In this document: positions 32,416 to 44,900 of the stretch, one piece after another
How positions within the stretch are numbered: the first letter of the stretch is position 1
Layout: the number at the start of each line of letters is the position of its first letter
Assembly: GCF_040958095.1 (NCBI RefSeq)
Contig: NC_091169.1
Location: 4,741,023 to 4,805,022 of the forward strand
Reading direction: 5' to 3'
From: Procambarus clarkii
Taxonomy: Eukaryota; Arthropoda; Malacostraca; Decapoda; Cambaridae
Length of the DNA: 64,000 nt
The notes under the pieces: generated by a model
What the model saw: the letters and a program-made list of their open reading frames with translations, nothing else
Told to the model about the DNA's origin: nothing
Databases searched by the model: none
Program-made: the position numbers and the translations under genes

Positions 32416-33114
32416 TTGCCGTTGCCTGACGATGCCGGCTCTGTGGCGATATCGGACCGCAGTGGTGCCCTGACTTATGTCAGTATCCATGGTGCGCCCC
32501 TGGAGTTCCCTGATGACCTCCTCCGGCGTTACTTCGGGGGTTTTGGTACTGTTGTCAGCGTGCGGGTGAACACGCTCTCCTCGGGGCGGTATGCTGGGAG
32601 GCGTACAAACATTTGCACGTTGGAGATGCGCCTGCGGTCGGATATACCTTCTTCTGTCCGGCTTATGGGGTACTACGTCCGGGTGTATTATGCCCGGCAG
32701 CCTCGTACTGGTTTCCGGTGTGGCCTGTTGGGGCATCAGGCTGCCGGGTGCTCTCCGGCCCCTGCTGCTCCTGTCAACTTGTTCCGCAACGAGGATTTCC
32801 CGCCGCTCCCTCTGGAGGCAGTCTCCGGTGATGTTGATGAGGTGGTGCGCGTCCCGTTTGCTGCTGCAGCTTTCCCGACGGCGCCTGCCATTCCTCCGGT
32901 GGGGGCGAGTGGCGACTTCTCGCCTCATGAGTTCTACCATCTGGGTCCCCAGTTTGCAGGTGTTTGTTGCCCCGGTTCCGGATGTTATGGCGTCCCCGAT
33001 GGATGGACGAGACCCTTGGCAATGGATGCTCTGGGAGGCGTTCAATGTAAAATTCCCGCGGGCCATGTTCCCGGGCAAGTATGTGCTCTGATTTCCTGTG
33101 TATTTGCTCTATGA
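32416..33114 (+). pseudogene. Retroelement ORF1/Gag-like fragment with a damaged zinc knuckle
   Basis: A 232-codon frame without an obvious ATG start. It reads through an RNA-binding-like segment (YFGGFGTVVSVRV, then TNICTLEMRLRSDIPSSVRL) to GFRCGLLGHQAAGC. That is a CX2CX4HX4C knuckle with the first Cys replaced by Gly, followed by NEDFPPL. This layout is typical of ORF1 proteins of LINEs or related Gag-like proteins. No ORF2 follows: downstream is noncoding with AAC repeats near 33333-33345. I infer a truncated retroelement copy. The overlapping minus-strand frame is a shadow. Confidence 0.6.
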
Positions 33115-34180
33115 CATGCTGTGTGCCCTTCTGGCTGTTTGCCCTGTTCTATTATGTACTTCTGCCTCTCCCTTTGTGCGTAGCTTTGCCGTGTAGCATA
33201 TTAGTTTCTAGTGCTTGGCGTCACTCGTTTCGCGTTTTGGCTTAGCATTTCGCCTTTCCTGGCTTTGCGATTTCACCCTTCACGGGTACGCCGGGGCGCA
33301 TCCGATCCCACGATCGTCGTTGCCCCTAACTCAACAACAACAACACCGTAGAGGGTCCCCTCCACCTGGACTAGGTACAGGGACCTTCTACAGTGTAAGT
33401 TTTTTTGGGGGGATGTATTCGGTGTATGAGTAATTTCTGTGTTAAAGCATGCCTTCCGAGTGTGTGTGTGTGTGTGAGAGGCGTGGTTAAGTATTTTAGA
33501 AGTGTAGAGAGAAGTGTACCACTCACAGCTTTAAAATCTCTAATACAAACAGTTGTGCAATGCATTTTAATAGGAAACATTATCCACTAGGCACCATTGC
33601 GCAATTATATTACTTGATACTATATGGATTATGCAGAACTGCTTAGAATGATCTTTAACACCTGGCTATATTGGTCATGTCATGTTAAATTTGTGCACTC
33701 TGAATGCTCAAAGACCCTTTCTTTATTCAGTGTTGTCACATACCTCATGGGGGTGTGGATAGGCAAACACTGAACCAGTTAAACTTGCCTCGTAGTACTT
33801 TCATAGCTCGGTAATTTGGAATCTGTTAAGCAGAATCTCCAAATAAATTTACCTTTAAAGTGAATTACTATTTGGGTTTAAAAGGTTCTACCGAATGAGT
33901 AAGTCGGATTTGTGAGATTTTTTATTTTCTTGACAGGTTATCAAAGAAATTGAGTCCTATTGATGTTACGTTAATCATAACTACCTCGCAAGAGAGGCAG
34001 ACCTTAAACAGCAAGAGCTGCCAGTGACAGATATTTAATCTTAAAGCCTAAGATCATAGGACCGCGGGAGCAAACCGCCAGGCGAAACCACTCGGGTAAC
34101 ACCTGTCACTTAGGTCGCTGGCTCCTCCTAGTTAACAACTAATAAAGGGTAGCCGACGGATTCTCACCTCTTATTTATAG
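33115..34180. other. Unassigned sequence
   Basis: Possible 3' trailer of the ORF1 fragment to about 33400 (TC-rich, AAC repeats), a short (GT)n near 33460-33477, then AT-rich DNA. No coding signal. Confidence 0.4.
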
Positions 34181-35397
34181 AAGTGTGGTGCTGTGCAATG
34201 GACTCGAGCTTTAGATACAGACTTAATATGAACATAAGCAGGCAAAGCGTTGCAGAACATGAAATGTGGGACAATAAAATTGGAAGGTTTGACGTAAACG
34301 ACCGTTTCTATAACAAAACAATTTATTCACAAAAACAAGAACTAAAACTACTACACATTGAATTTACGTTACTTTACTGTCACTCCAGTGGCACATTAAA
34401 GAACAGCTAATCAACAGCCTGATGGACCCACGGTCTCCTTATCCCGTCGTCGCTGACTGACTAATGACACTAACTGAACACAGTGGTGCCCACTGGTGAC
34501 GCAAGCTTGCAATCAATATTGTCACGGCTTCACGGTGACCAATACTATAATCACAAAAAACTTGACTGGCGCTCGCTGCCCACAACGAGATACCAAGTAA
34601 CAAGGCGGTTAATCCAAGAATGATAACCCCTTATAAACAATCTTACGTTACCACTTGTCTCTCAGGACAACAAACAAAAGTTACTCTAATTGAATTTAAA
34701 CAATTACGTTAATACACACGTGTCACAACGACACTTAAATGGCACCAATAACTCGTAAGTCAATTAATTACATCAACTTGAAAGTCAAGCATTCGGTGAG
34801 TAATTCCCAATTAATTACTGAATACAACAGCCTATTAATTCAGACGAGTATTGATAAAGCCTACTGTCTCTCAACTGACAGTTCACTTCCGGTCTTACGA
34901 CAAGATTTCCTTAACGAGGGTAGACTACTGTACCACACACAATGTTCCAATACTCCGTGTAAACAACATCATCAACACCTGGTGAATTCACTAAGTGGCG
35001 ATTACTAATTATCTTTAATTAGCTGCGAGTGCTTAATCACTCTGTCCGCAGACAGAGCTGATCAGTCCAACGAATTACAACAGCTTAATTACAGCGCAAT
35101 TGACTCCGGTCATAGCAGACCGTCAACCCCTTACGTTAATTACTCAATTAACGACAGCTCGTTAACTCGTTAACACTACGTTAGTCTTTACTTGACAATT
35201 CCTCCACTGCGTGAACTTCACTGTGACAGTTGCCTTTACACGTCCCTACGTTAATCGCAACAATGTTCAACGAACAAGTGACCTCGTTAAGTAAATCGTG
35301 ACCCCCGGTGACGTTAACCGACTTTAATTCTCACGGAATCCTTCACAGTACACAACGCCTTCCACCAAGGTCAAACTTGTCTACGGTTTACACACGG
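34181..35397. other. Unassigned sequence enriched in ACGTTA words
   Basis: Between 33968 and 35316 the hexamer ACGTTA occurs eight times on the plus strand (starts near 33968, 34366, 34645, 34706, 35133, 35178, 35248 and 35311). No open frame of note and no recognised family. The same word occurs in the gypsy LTR at about 10919 and 11021. Confidence 0.4.
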
Positions 35398-35442
35398 TAC
35401 AACACAGTACAACACAGTACAACACAGTACATCACAGTACAC
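35398..35442. repeat. 10 bp tandem repeat
   Basis: AACACAGTAC is repeated about 4 times, the last copy with one substitution. Confidence 0.9.
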
Positions 35443-37599
35443 CCTTGCCACTCACGGCAAAACTAGTAAATGACTTCCCCCAGTAAATTATACACCAATA
35501 ATTCACACTCTACCACAACACAACAGTAAAATATATAACCAAGGGAAATCTCCCTGTTACCACTTTTCACTGCTGAAAAAGGGAATCAAATTACAGCGAA
35601 TACATACACATAGAAAATTAACATGGAAGTAAATAACTCACTTTACCTCTGAATGTGTCACTAGGTGTCTTCACACACGTCATAAATCACAGTTGGGCCC
35701 AATCCTCAACTTGATGACAACCAGGGTAGACTCACACGTCTCCAATTCCCATTCACCTCCCCAGGTGGTCACAGGGACAGAGGACAGACGGAACACTGGG
35801 GGCGAACCCAGCTTCAGAGTTTTATTACCCAAACGGAAACAGTGTACTTACATTAATGATGTGGGGCCCCTCTTTCACTCACACATACACGTCAATCACA
35901 CTCCCACTGCTGCTGCTGGATGATGACGTAGGCGTCCTCACTTCCTACACGTGGTCAAGGTGGAGCACAGGGTCCCAGACCACAGGGTGTTAGCTCTACA
36001 CACACACAGAGACCAGGATGGCGCAGATACACCGGCTCAGGCAAGCCAGAGTTGCACACAACAGCAGGGATGCGGTACCACGCCCTTCCACTTGGCACGG
36101 TACCCCAGGATACGACGGTACACGGTGTTACGACGGTACACGAGATGGAGTCCTTCACTGTTCCTCAGAATTATAACATTTAAGGTTTCTCTCTCACTGA
36201 AACCCTCTCTAGCACGTCTTACAGCAGTATCTTCAAGCACAGATACGATCGACGGCGGATGTCGCTTTTATAGCCCGATAATTACGCCTCACTCAGTCCA
36301 GTTCCTCTAAGATGGCGTCCCACAATTACGCGGCTAGATGACAAGTTCACACGGCTCGATACAGGCCTCTCTCCGCTTACCGGATTCTTACGCACGGCAC
36401 TCGGAAAGATAGCAAGATGTTGGCGTGACTTTAGCAACGTTGCAGGCGGATATTTCCCGATGCTTGGCCTAGCACGGGAAATACGTCGACAGGGTACAAC
36501 GTCCAAGGTAAGAATGTCATTTCCCGCCAATACCATGCCTGGGGTACCATGCAGTACCCCTCAGCGTCTTGGCCAATCACGGTCCAGCATTTCTGAGGCC
36601 CAGGCCCTCAGCCAATCGCGCACCTGCTCCATGACGCCACCCCCACTCACACACGAGGTGGACACGTGATAGGGGGGGTGGTCTACGGCCGTTAACCCCC
36701 CATACCTCCCTCTCTACACTTGACTTGTACAAAAATTTCCCTGAAATCAACTCCCTCCTGTAATTTCCTTCACAGACCTGATACAGCGATCAGAATGACA
36801 TCAATGGCTAGCAAATGTCATGGGCTGTCCAACGACACCCAACACGACTGTGGAAAAGTTATATACAGAAAGTTGAATCACGGTGCACATCACCGGTGCA
36901 CTATGCAATTTCGTACTCAATTCAGTGCACGAGAGAGCAGGGAAAATATGTCCCCTGACAGGATTAAATAGTCTAACACCAGAAATGTTATTCGGTTTGG
37001 TTGCCTAGAGCACATACAAACACTAGACATTACCAGGCAATCCAGGATTCCTCTATACCTTACCTTATGCTGTAAACATTGTCACAACCCTGTAATTTAT
37101 TTATTTAAAAGGCCACGGTGAGGCATACAAAACTGCGGATTATAATGTTGTTAGTTATCCACTGGGCTGACTGAAGTCCTTTGACACCTGTATCGTGCTT
37201 CAATTTACTCACTGGATCACCCTGTCACTGGACTCGTCTGTAGGAAGTATCTCAAATTATCTTGGATCATTAATAGATGACTTGGGGGGTAGAAGAGAGT
37301 TGCAGTGTTTGTCGTGGCCCTCAGTTGTTCCTGGTTTTAGAGTCGACTTAGTTTTCGAAATATTTTTGTTGGCCAGTGTTGAATTTTTTTGGAAGTGGGT
37401 ATGTTTTTGTAAAGAGGGCAGGGAAAGGAGGGGGGGGTTCTCCGAGCTTGGATACACTTATCTAAATGATTACTATGAGACTACTGTATTACTATACACC
37501 AGAGATTTATACATTAGAATAACTACCTTCTTTTCCTTAAAGTCAAAAGGTCGGTTGATTTTTTGTTCTAGGGGTTTTGTTAGTATTGTTTTTTCACTG
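35443..37599. other. Unassigned sequence
   Basis: Overlapping open frames up to about 119 codons between 35693 and 36670 on both strands have no motif. From about 36970 the sequence turns AT-rich. No RNA gene or element boundary is recognised. Confidence 0.4.
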
Positions 37600-38010
37600 C
37601 ATCACCCCTCCGTGGTGCCTCCTTGCCATGGTGAGGGGCTCACGTACACCTCCCAGGGACCGGTGTGGGTTGCCTTTGCCCCCTCTCTTGCCCCGTCTTT
37701 GTGTGGTGTACGTGCAGAAGGGACCCACGTAGGGGCTTTGTGAGCCATCGGACCACCCGCTGGAGGGGTCGCCTGTGAGGGGCCGCCCTGAGTGGATGGT
37801 TGGGTGTCCAGGCTGGGGCGATAGGGGGACTGGGGTCTTAGCACCAGTGTGGGAGAATGAACGATGTAGTAGGACTCCCCTGTTGAAAAGGGGGAGCACC
37901 GTTGGGGACGATGCATCCTTCCTACACTGGCCAGCGCTCGGCCTCCCTGGCTGCCCTGGTAGGTGGTATCCCTTGGTTCCAGGTCCCAAACTTTTGAAAT
38001 TGTTTGCTGC

Positions 38011-39907
38011 ATGGACGACGACACGACTTCTCTTACCCAGGCTCATGGTGTGTGCGACCAGGCCCGTGAGTCGGACCGTCCTGGAAGACCGGGATCTGTA
38101 GCCCTGGCTACAGGGCCCGGTTTAGACCCAGACCGGGCTCTTCCTCCCTGCTCCCTTCCCTCCTCTGTGGTTGTGTCGAGCCCCAAGCTTGCTGTGGTGA
38201 CCGCCTCGTCCCCTTGTACGGCTCCATCTCTTATTGTGACTACTGCACCTTATGATCCGTCTCTCTCTAAAGGTTCTCATCGCTGTCCCCGCCACGGCCG
38301 CTCTCGTAAGCTCCCTTCCCATACCGTGCTTTCTTTGGTCCTGCTACGTGGACTAAGTACTTTCACCTCCATCCTTTAGATTCGACTCCTCCTGACGATT
38401 TTTCCCTTCATAGGCATTTTGTAGATTCAGTAGATGTCTCTGTTACCTTCAACCCCACCCGTCTTGGTACCCGTTTCGTTGCTGCTCCTTCTCAGGATGC
38501 GGCCACCCACTTGGCCGCCTTATCCTGCATTGGTGAGACCTCTGTCCGGGTCTCCAAGAAAGCTCAGTTAAATGCCAGTGTTGGCACTATTCTCCTCCTG
38601 CACCATATTGTAACTGGTGTTAGGAATCTAAAAGACTGCCACGAGGATATCAAGCATAACCTCTAGGCCCAGGGTTATTCTGTCCTCCAGGTGGATACGT
38701 GTACTCGTCCCCCTCGTGGTCATCGCCGTCTGCCCCTTCGGGTTGTGAAGATTACCTTTGATGGTAGGACCCTTCCGCCCTCTGTCATTCTTGCTGGTGC
38801 CAGAAGCTCCGTCCAGGAGTATATTCCATCTCCTCGGCTCTGCAATAAGTGTTGGAGGTTTGAGCATGGTGCCCTCAAATGCTCTAGTCTTGTCTCCCTC
38901 TGTCCCATGTGTGGAGGCGAGGGTCACTCTAAGTTGGTGTGCACTTCTCCCCAGGCCCCCCGCTGCCTCAATTACGGTGAGGCCCACCTTACCTTCTCCC
39001 ACACGTGTATACGTTACAAACTTGAGGCGGCCGTCCTAAGCTTGAAGCACCGGGACCGTTTGTCTTTTCCTGAGGCTCGGCGCCAAGTTCATCGTCTCCC
39101 CTCTTTCGCTGGCATCTCCTATGCTCGCGTGGTGCGCTCTTCCTCTCCTCGTCCTTCCCGCCTTCCTCAGTCTCACAACCGTTTCCAAGCCTTAGACCCG
39201 GACATGTCCACCACCACCACCTCCCCCGTTTCCTTCCTTTCTGTCCCGTAGGGTCCCCCTCCTGGTTCTCTGTTTAGGGTTTCCCTTCTTTCTACCCAGT
39301 CTGTCATGTCTCCTGTGTCTTCTTTCTCCTCTCCCTCTGGTCCTCCTTCCCTTCATTCTCCTCTGTCTCTTGGATCTCCACGCCGCCTGACTGTGCCGGC
39401 CGATGTCCATCGCTCTCCTGGTGGTCGTGTTGTTCGCTCTCGCTCTTCTTCTCCTCCTATTGAGACGCTAGAGTCTGTTGCCAGTACATTGCTGCTGGGA
39501 CGCCAGTCTCTTTGAGTCAGACGCAGAAACCTGGCTCCTCTCTTTCCTCCTCCCTGGTAAGTATGAAGGCTTTGCTTTCTTCTTCGCCCCTATATCTGAT
39601 TTTATCGTTCCTTCCCCTCCCGCTTTGGTGGTGGAGCCCCCTGTTCCAACTGTGGAGGTTTCTTTAGCCCCCGGTTCCGTCTCAGTTTCTGCCCTTGCTG
39701 AGGTGCACTCCCCCTCTTTCTGCCCCTCCTCCTCCTCCTCTTCCTCTTCTCCTCCTCTTCCTCTTCTCCTCCTCTTTCTCTTCTCCTCCTCGAGACCCTG
39801 CTCGTCCACGTCTGGTCTGCCCTCCCACTCCTTTCCCTCCTTCTATGCTCAGTTTACCCATGCCCCCTAACCCTGACTTCACTGACCCTGATCCAGTGCT
39901 TCTTTAA
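38011..39907 (+). pseudogene. LINE ORF1 protein, zinc-knuckle nucleic-acid-binding, disrupted
   Basis: A candidate start ATG at 38011 gives MDDDTTSLTQ. The frame shifts near 38310-38335, then reads FFGPATWTKYF and continues through VTFNPTRLGTRF to a TAG near 38664. It resumes through three knuckles: CNKCWRFEHGALKC, CPMCGGEGHSKLVC, and a third with CLNY where CLNC is expected (about 38840-39010). Another stop is at 39249-39251. The same frame stays open to 39515, and a further shift leads to the end NPDFTDPDPVLL at 39907. A CT/TCC-rich low-complexity stretch lies at 39722-39790. ORF1 proteins of this type package element RNA. Confidence 0.75.
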
Positions 39908-39975
39908 CGTGCTGTGTTCCTTTTTCACCTTTGTTTCTTTTTTGCTCTCTGTTGCTATCCTTTCTCTTTTTGTCA

Positions 39976-41221
39976 ATGTATATTCTTCAATGGAACATCC
40001 GTGGATATTACGCCAATTTCCTTGACCTCCCACTTCTAATTTCACAGTTTTTGCCCCTTTGTGTCTGTCTCCAGGAGCCGATGCTTGGTGCTCGTCCTGG
40101 TCGCTTCCGTGCCCCCCCCCCCCTCCCAGCTGTTGCTGGGGCCCATAACTCTTCTGCTCTCTTGATTTGCTCAGATGTTCCCTTCGTCCCCTTACTTTTT
40201 TCCTCGCCTCTCCACTGTTCTGCTGACTGTGTCTTTGTGCTTAATGGTACACGGTTTGTTCCATTTATCTCCCCCCTGCTGTCCCACTTTCTCTTCCCAA
40301 TTTTAAACACCTCCTGGACTCCTTGCCAGAGCCTGTGCTCCTGCTGGATGATTTGAATTGTCGTCATGCCCTTTGGGGTGATGTGCTGACAAACACCCGG
40401 GGTCGCCTCCTTGAACCTTTCATCCTCTCTTCTTCCCTGTCCCTTTTGAATTCTCGTGAGCCCACTCATTTGGACTCTCGGACTCGCTCCATTTCCTGTC
40501 TCGATCTTTCTCTGTGCTCGTCATCCCTTTCCTTAGATTTCGGGTGACAGGTCCTTGATGACCTCCATGGCAGTGACCATTATCCTATCCTTGTTACCTT
40601 TTTCTCTTTTCACCCTCCTCTCTCCTTCCCTAGGTGGCTGTTTGCCGAGGCTGACTGGCGCCTCTTTACTCTCCGTGCTACTATTTCCGACCTCTCCCTC
40701 GCGCCCTCCTTTTTCATGACATTGTCTTTGACGCTGCCCTCCGCTCTATTCCTCGCTCTTCCTCTCGGGGAACACAAAAGTGTGTTCCCTGGTCGAATGT
40801 GGACTGAGCTCAGGCTGTCCGCTGTAAGCGTGCAGCCTGGAAGACACATTGCCGCCGGCAAACCGTTGAGTCTTTTGTTTTGTTTCGGAAGGCGAGTGCG
40901 GTGGCCCGTAGGACTACCCGTACAGCTAAATGTGCATCCTGGATGTCTTATGTCTCCACCGTTACGTCTGAAACTCCTCTACCACTGGTCTGGAAGCATA
41001 TCCGCAAGATAGCGGGTAAGTTCGTTCCCGATGTCTCGCTGGTCCTTCGCCTCCGTGGTGCTCTTGTGGCGGACCCATTGCAGGTCGCGACCGAACTGGG
41101 TTCCCACTTTTCATCTGTTAGTTCTGGTTCTCATCTTCCCCAATCCTTCCTTTTTCGTAAGCCTGTTCTTGAATCTCGTCCTTTAGATTTCTGTACTCAT
41201 CTTTGCCTTCTTTATAATGAT

Positions 41222-41255
<34 letters not shown>

Positions 41256-41900
41256 CTTCAGTCTGCCCTAGCTCTCTGCGGTTCTACGGTGGTGGGCTCC
41301 GATGGCATTCATTATTCATTATGAAATGCTACGCCATCTCCCTCCGTGCACGTCTCAGTATTTACTGAGTCTGTACAATCAGGTCTGGGAGTCGTCGTCA
41401 GTCTCTGAGGACTGGCTCGATGCTGTTGTCCTCCCTGTTTGGAAACTAGGGCCTCTCAGGTCATTCCCCAAGGACTTCCGCCCTATTGCCCTCACGAGTT
41501 GTCTCCAAGCTCTTTGAACGTATGGTTAACGTTCGTTTGATGTGGTTCTTAGAACACTATCACCACCTCTCCCCTTCTCAATTTGGTTTTCGCAAGTGCC
41601 GCAGCACAACGGATATCCTGGTAAACTTGGAGGTCTATATTCGTACTGCTGTTCCTGCGAAGACCTCCGTTGTTGCCGTCCTTTTTGACCTGGAAAAGAC
41701 TTAGACATTACCTGGCGGTGTCATATTCTGTCTCAACTTCATTCTTTTGGCCTATGTGGGAATCTCCCTCTCTTCCCCCAGAGTTTCCTCTCTCGTCGTT
41801 CCTTTCGTGTGCAGCTTGGTTCCACTCTCTCTGCCTCTTTTAGGCAGTATGAAGGTGTACCCCAGGGTAGTGTTCTGAGCACTACTCTTTTTCTAGTTAC
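39976..41900 (+). pseudogene. LINE ORF2: APE endonuclease and reverse transcriptase, frameshifted and truncated
   Basis: It starts with MYILQWNIRGYY (39976) and CLQEPML (about 40066-40086), the APE-type endonuclease N-terminus. After a shift comes PVLLLDDLNCRHALWGD (about 40328-40380), where family members usually have GDFN. After another shift comes LHGSDHYPILV (about 40564-40596), holding the SDH endonuclease motif. The linker and RT N-terminus follow in 40880-41254. RT blocks include FRPIALTSC (about 41485-41510), QFGFRKCRSTTD (about 41579-41614) and VVAVLFDLEKT (about 41668-41701, holding the first catalytic Asp), then VPQGSVL (about 41858-41878). At least five frameshifts or stops are present and the YXDD motif is missing. 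Confidence 0.78.
41223..41253. repeat. (TC)n microsatellite inside LINE ORF2
   Basis: About 30 bp of CT dinucleotides encode a Ser-Leu run between YNDP and the expected continuation ELQSALAL. The length change here breaks the frame. Confidence 0.9.
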
Positions 41901-44900
41901 CAAATTATAAGTTTCTTTTTATACCCAACATATGCCAAGTACTGAAAGCGGCAGTGAGTCACATTATGCACAAACTCGCCTGCAAATTTTCAAAATATCG
42001 CAAACATCCCAATTTCGAGGCCTGAGTCATATTTTGGAGCCAAATTCTGGCTCTATGCACGTATTCGCAGTTTGATATTACGACTTTTTATACCCAACAT
42101 ATGCCAAGTACTGAAAGCGGCAGTGAGTCACACTTTGCTCAAACCGCCCCCCCCCCTCCCGCAGTTGTCAAAATATCCCAAAGATCCCAATTTCGAGGCC
42201 TGAGCCATATTTTGGAGCCAAATTCTGAATCTCTGCACGTATTCGCAGTTTGATATTACGACTTTTTATACCCAAAATATGCCAAGTACTGAGAGCAGCG
42301 TTTGGTCACATTTGTCCCAAACCCCCCTGCAGTTTTCAAAATATCCCAAACATCCCAATTTCGAGGCCTGAGCCATATTTTGGAGCCAAATTCTGGCTCT
42401 CTGCATGTATTTGCAGTTTGAAATTGCGACTTTTTATACCCAACATATGCCAAGTACTGAGAGAGGCGTTTGATCACATTTGTCCCAAACCTCCCTGCAG
42501 TTTTCAAAATATCCCAAACATCCCAATTTCGAGGCCTGAGCCATATTTTGGAGCCAAATTCTGGCTCTATGCATGTATTCGCAGTTTGATATTACGACTT
42601 TTTATACCCAACATATGCCAAGTACTGAAAGCGGCAGTGAGTCACATTTTGCACAAACTCCCCTGCAGTTTTCAAAATATCCCAAACATCCCAATTTCGA
42701 GACCTGAGCCATATTTTGGAGCCAAATTCTGGCTCTCTGCACGAATTCACAGTTTAATATTACGCCTTTTTTATGCCCAACATATGCGAAGTAATGAAAG
42801 CGGCGTTTGGTCACATTTGTCCCAAACCTCCCTTCAGTTTTCAAAATATCCCAAACATCCCAATATCGAGGCCTGAGCCATATTTTAAAACCAAATTCTG
42901 GCTCTCTGCATGTATTCGCAGTTTGATATTACGACTTTTTATACCCAACATATGCCAAGTACTGAAAGCGGCAGTGAGTCACATTTTGCGCAAAACTCCC
43001 CTGCAGTTTTCAAAATACCTCAAACATCCCAATTTCGAGGCCTGAGCGATATTTTGGAGCCAAATTCTAGCTCATTGCACGTAATCGCTGTTTGAAATTA
43101 CGACTTTTTATACCCAACATATGCCAAGTACTGAAAGCGGCATTTGGTTACATTTGTCCCAAACCTCCCTGCAGTTTTCAAAATATCCCAAACATCCCAA
43201 TTTCAAGGCCTGAGCCATATTTTCGAGCCAAATTCTGGCTCTCTGCACGTATTCGAAGTTTGATATTACTTTTTTATACCCAACATATGCCAAGTACTGA
43301 AAGCGGTGTTTGGTCACATTTGTCCCAAACCTCCCTGCAGTTTTCAAAATATACCAAACATCCCAATTTCGAGGCATGAGCCATAATTTGGAGCCAAATT
43401 CTGGCTCTCTGCACGAATTCGCAGTTTAATATTACGCCTTTTTTATGCCCAACATATGCGAAGTAATGAAAGCGGTGTTTGGTCACATTTCTCCGAAACC
43501 TCCCTTCAGTTTTCAAAATATATCAAACATCCCAATATCGAGGCCTGAGCCATATTTTGAAACAAAATTCTGGCTCTCTGCACGTATTCGCAGTTTGATA
43601 TTACGACTTTTTATACCCAACATATGCCAAGTACTGAAAGCGGCAGTGAGTCACATTTTGCGCAAAACTCCCCTGCAGTTTTCAAAATATCCCAAATATC
43701 CCAATTTCGAGGCGTGAACCATATTTTGGAGCCAAATTCTGGCTCTCTGCACGTATTCGCAGTTTGAAATTACGACTTTTTTATGCCCAACATATGCGAA
43801 GTACTGAAATCGGCGTTTGGTCACATTTGTCCCAAACCTCCCTGCAGTTTTCAAAATATCCCCAACATCCTTATTTCGAGGCCTGAGCCATATTTTGAAG
43901 CCAAATTCTGGCTCTCTGCACGTATTCGCGGTTTGATATTACGATTTTTATACACAACATATGCCAAGTACTGAAAGCAGCGTTTGGTCATATTTGTCAC
44001 AAATTGGGATGTTTGCAATATTTTGAAAACTGCAGGGGAGTTTGTGCAAAATGTGACTCACTGCCTAGTCCAGTACTTGGCATATGTTGGGTATAAAAAT
44101 TCGTAATATCAAACTGCGAATACGTGCAGAGAGCCAGAATTTGGCTCCAAAATATGGCTCAGGCCTCGAAATTGGGATATTTGGGATATTTGGAAAGCTG
44201 GAAGGAGGTTTGGGACAAATGTGACCACTCGCCGCTTTCAGTACTTGGCATATGTTGGGTATAAAAAATTCGCAATTTCAAACTGCGAATACGTGCAGAA
44301 AGCCAGAACTTGGCTCCAAAATATTGCTCAGTCCTTGAAATAGGGATATTTATTTATTTTGAAAACTGCAGGGAGGTTTGGGACAAATGTGACCAAACGC
44401 CGATTTCAGTACTTGGCATATGTTGAGTATAAAAAGACGTAATTTCAAACTGCGAATACGTGCAGAGAGCCAGAATTTGGATCCAAAATATAGCTCAGGC
44501 CTCGAAATTGGGATATTTGGCATATTTCGAAAACTGCAGGGGAGTTTGTGCAAAATGTGACTCACTGCCGCTTTCAGGACTTGACATATGTTGGGTTTAA
44601 AAAGTCGTAATTTCAAACTGCGAATACGTGCAGAGAGCCAGAATTTGGCTCCAAAATATGGCTCAGGCCTCGAAATTGGGATGTTTGGGATATTTTGAAA
44701 ACTGCAGGGGAGTTTGTGCAAAATGTGACTCACTGCCACTTTCAGGACTTAGCATATGTTTGGTATAAAAACTCGTAATTTCAATCTGCGAGTACGTGCA
44801 GAGAGCCTGAATTTTGCTCCAAAATATGGCTCAGGCCTCGAAATTGGGATATTTGGGATATTTGGAAAGCTGGAAGGAGGTTTGGGACAAATGTGACCAC

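Larger units (their letters stand above)
37600..41900 (+). mobile_element. Jockey/I-superfamily LINE, cut off within RT
   Basis: A GC-richer, strand-consistent unit: a 5' leader (about 37600-38010), ORF1 with zinc knuckles (38011-39907), a short gap, and ORF2 (from 39976) with APE endonuclease and RT motifs. It ends right after VPQGSVLSTTLFLV at about 41899, where the 168 bp satellite starts. The YXDD part of RT, the 3' end and the tail are absent. The superfamily placement is inferred from ORF layout. Confidence 0.8.

Noticed and set aside
32392..33078. Minus-strand 228-codon gene opposite the ORF1 fragment
   Set aside because: Shadow frame of the plus-strand retroelement ORF, which has recognisable zinc-knuckle and DFPPL motifs.
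35693..36670. Host gene exons in the GC-richer part of this region
   Set aside because: Frames up to 119 codons overlap on both strands, with no domain, no convincing splice structure and no codon signal that I can see.
33960..36720. A long LTR bounded by TGTTACG and CTCTACA
   Set aside because: The ends are not inverse of each other, no second copy is present and no PBS or PPT adjoins it.
39192..39882. Minus-strand Arg/Glu/Gly-rich proteins
   Set aside because: Shadow frames of the CT-rich low-complexity tail of LINE ORF1.
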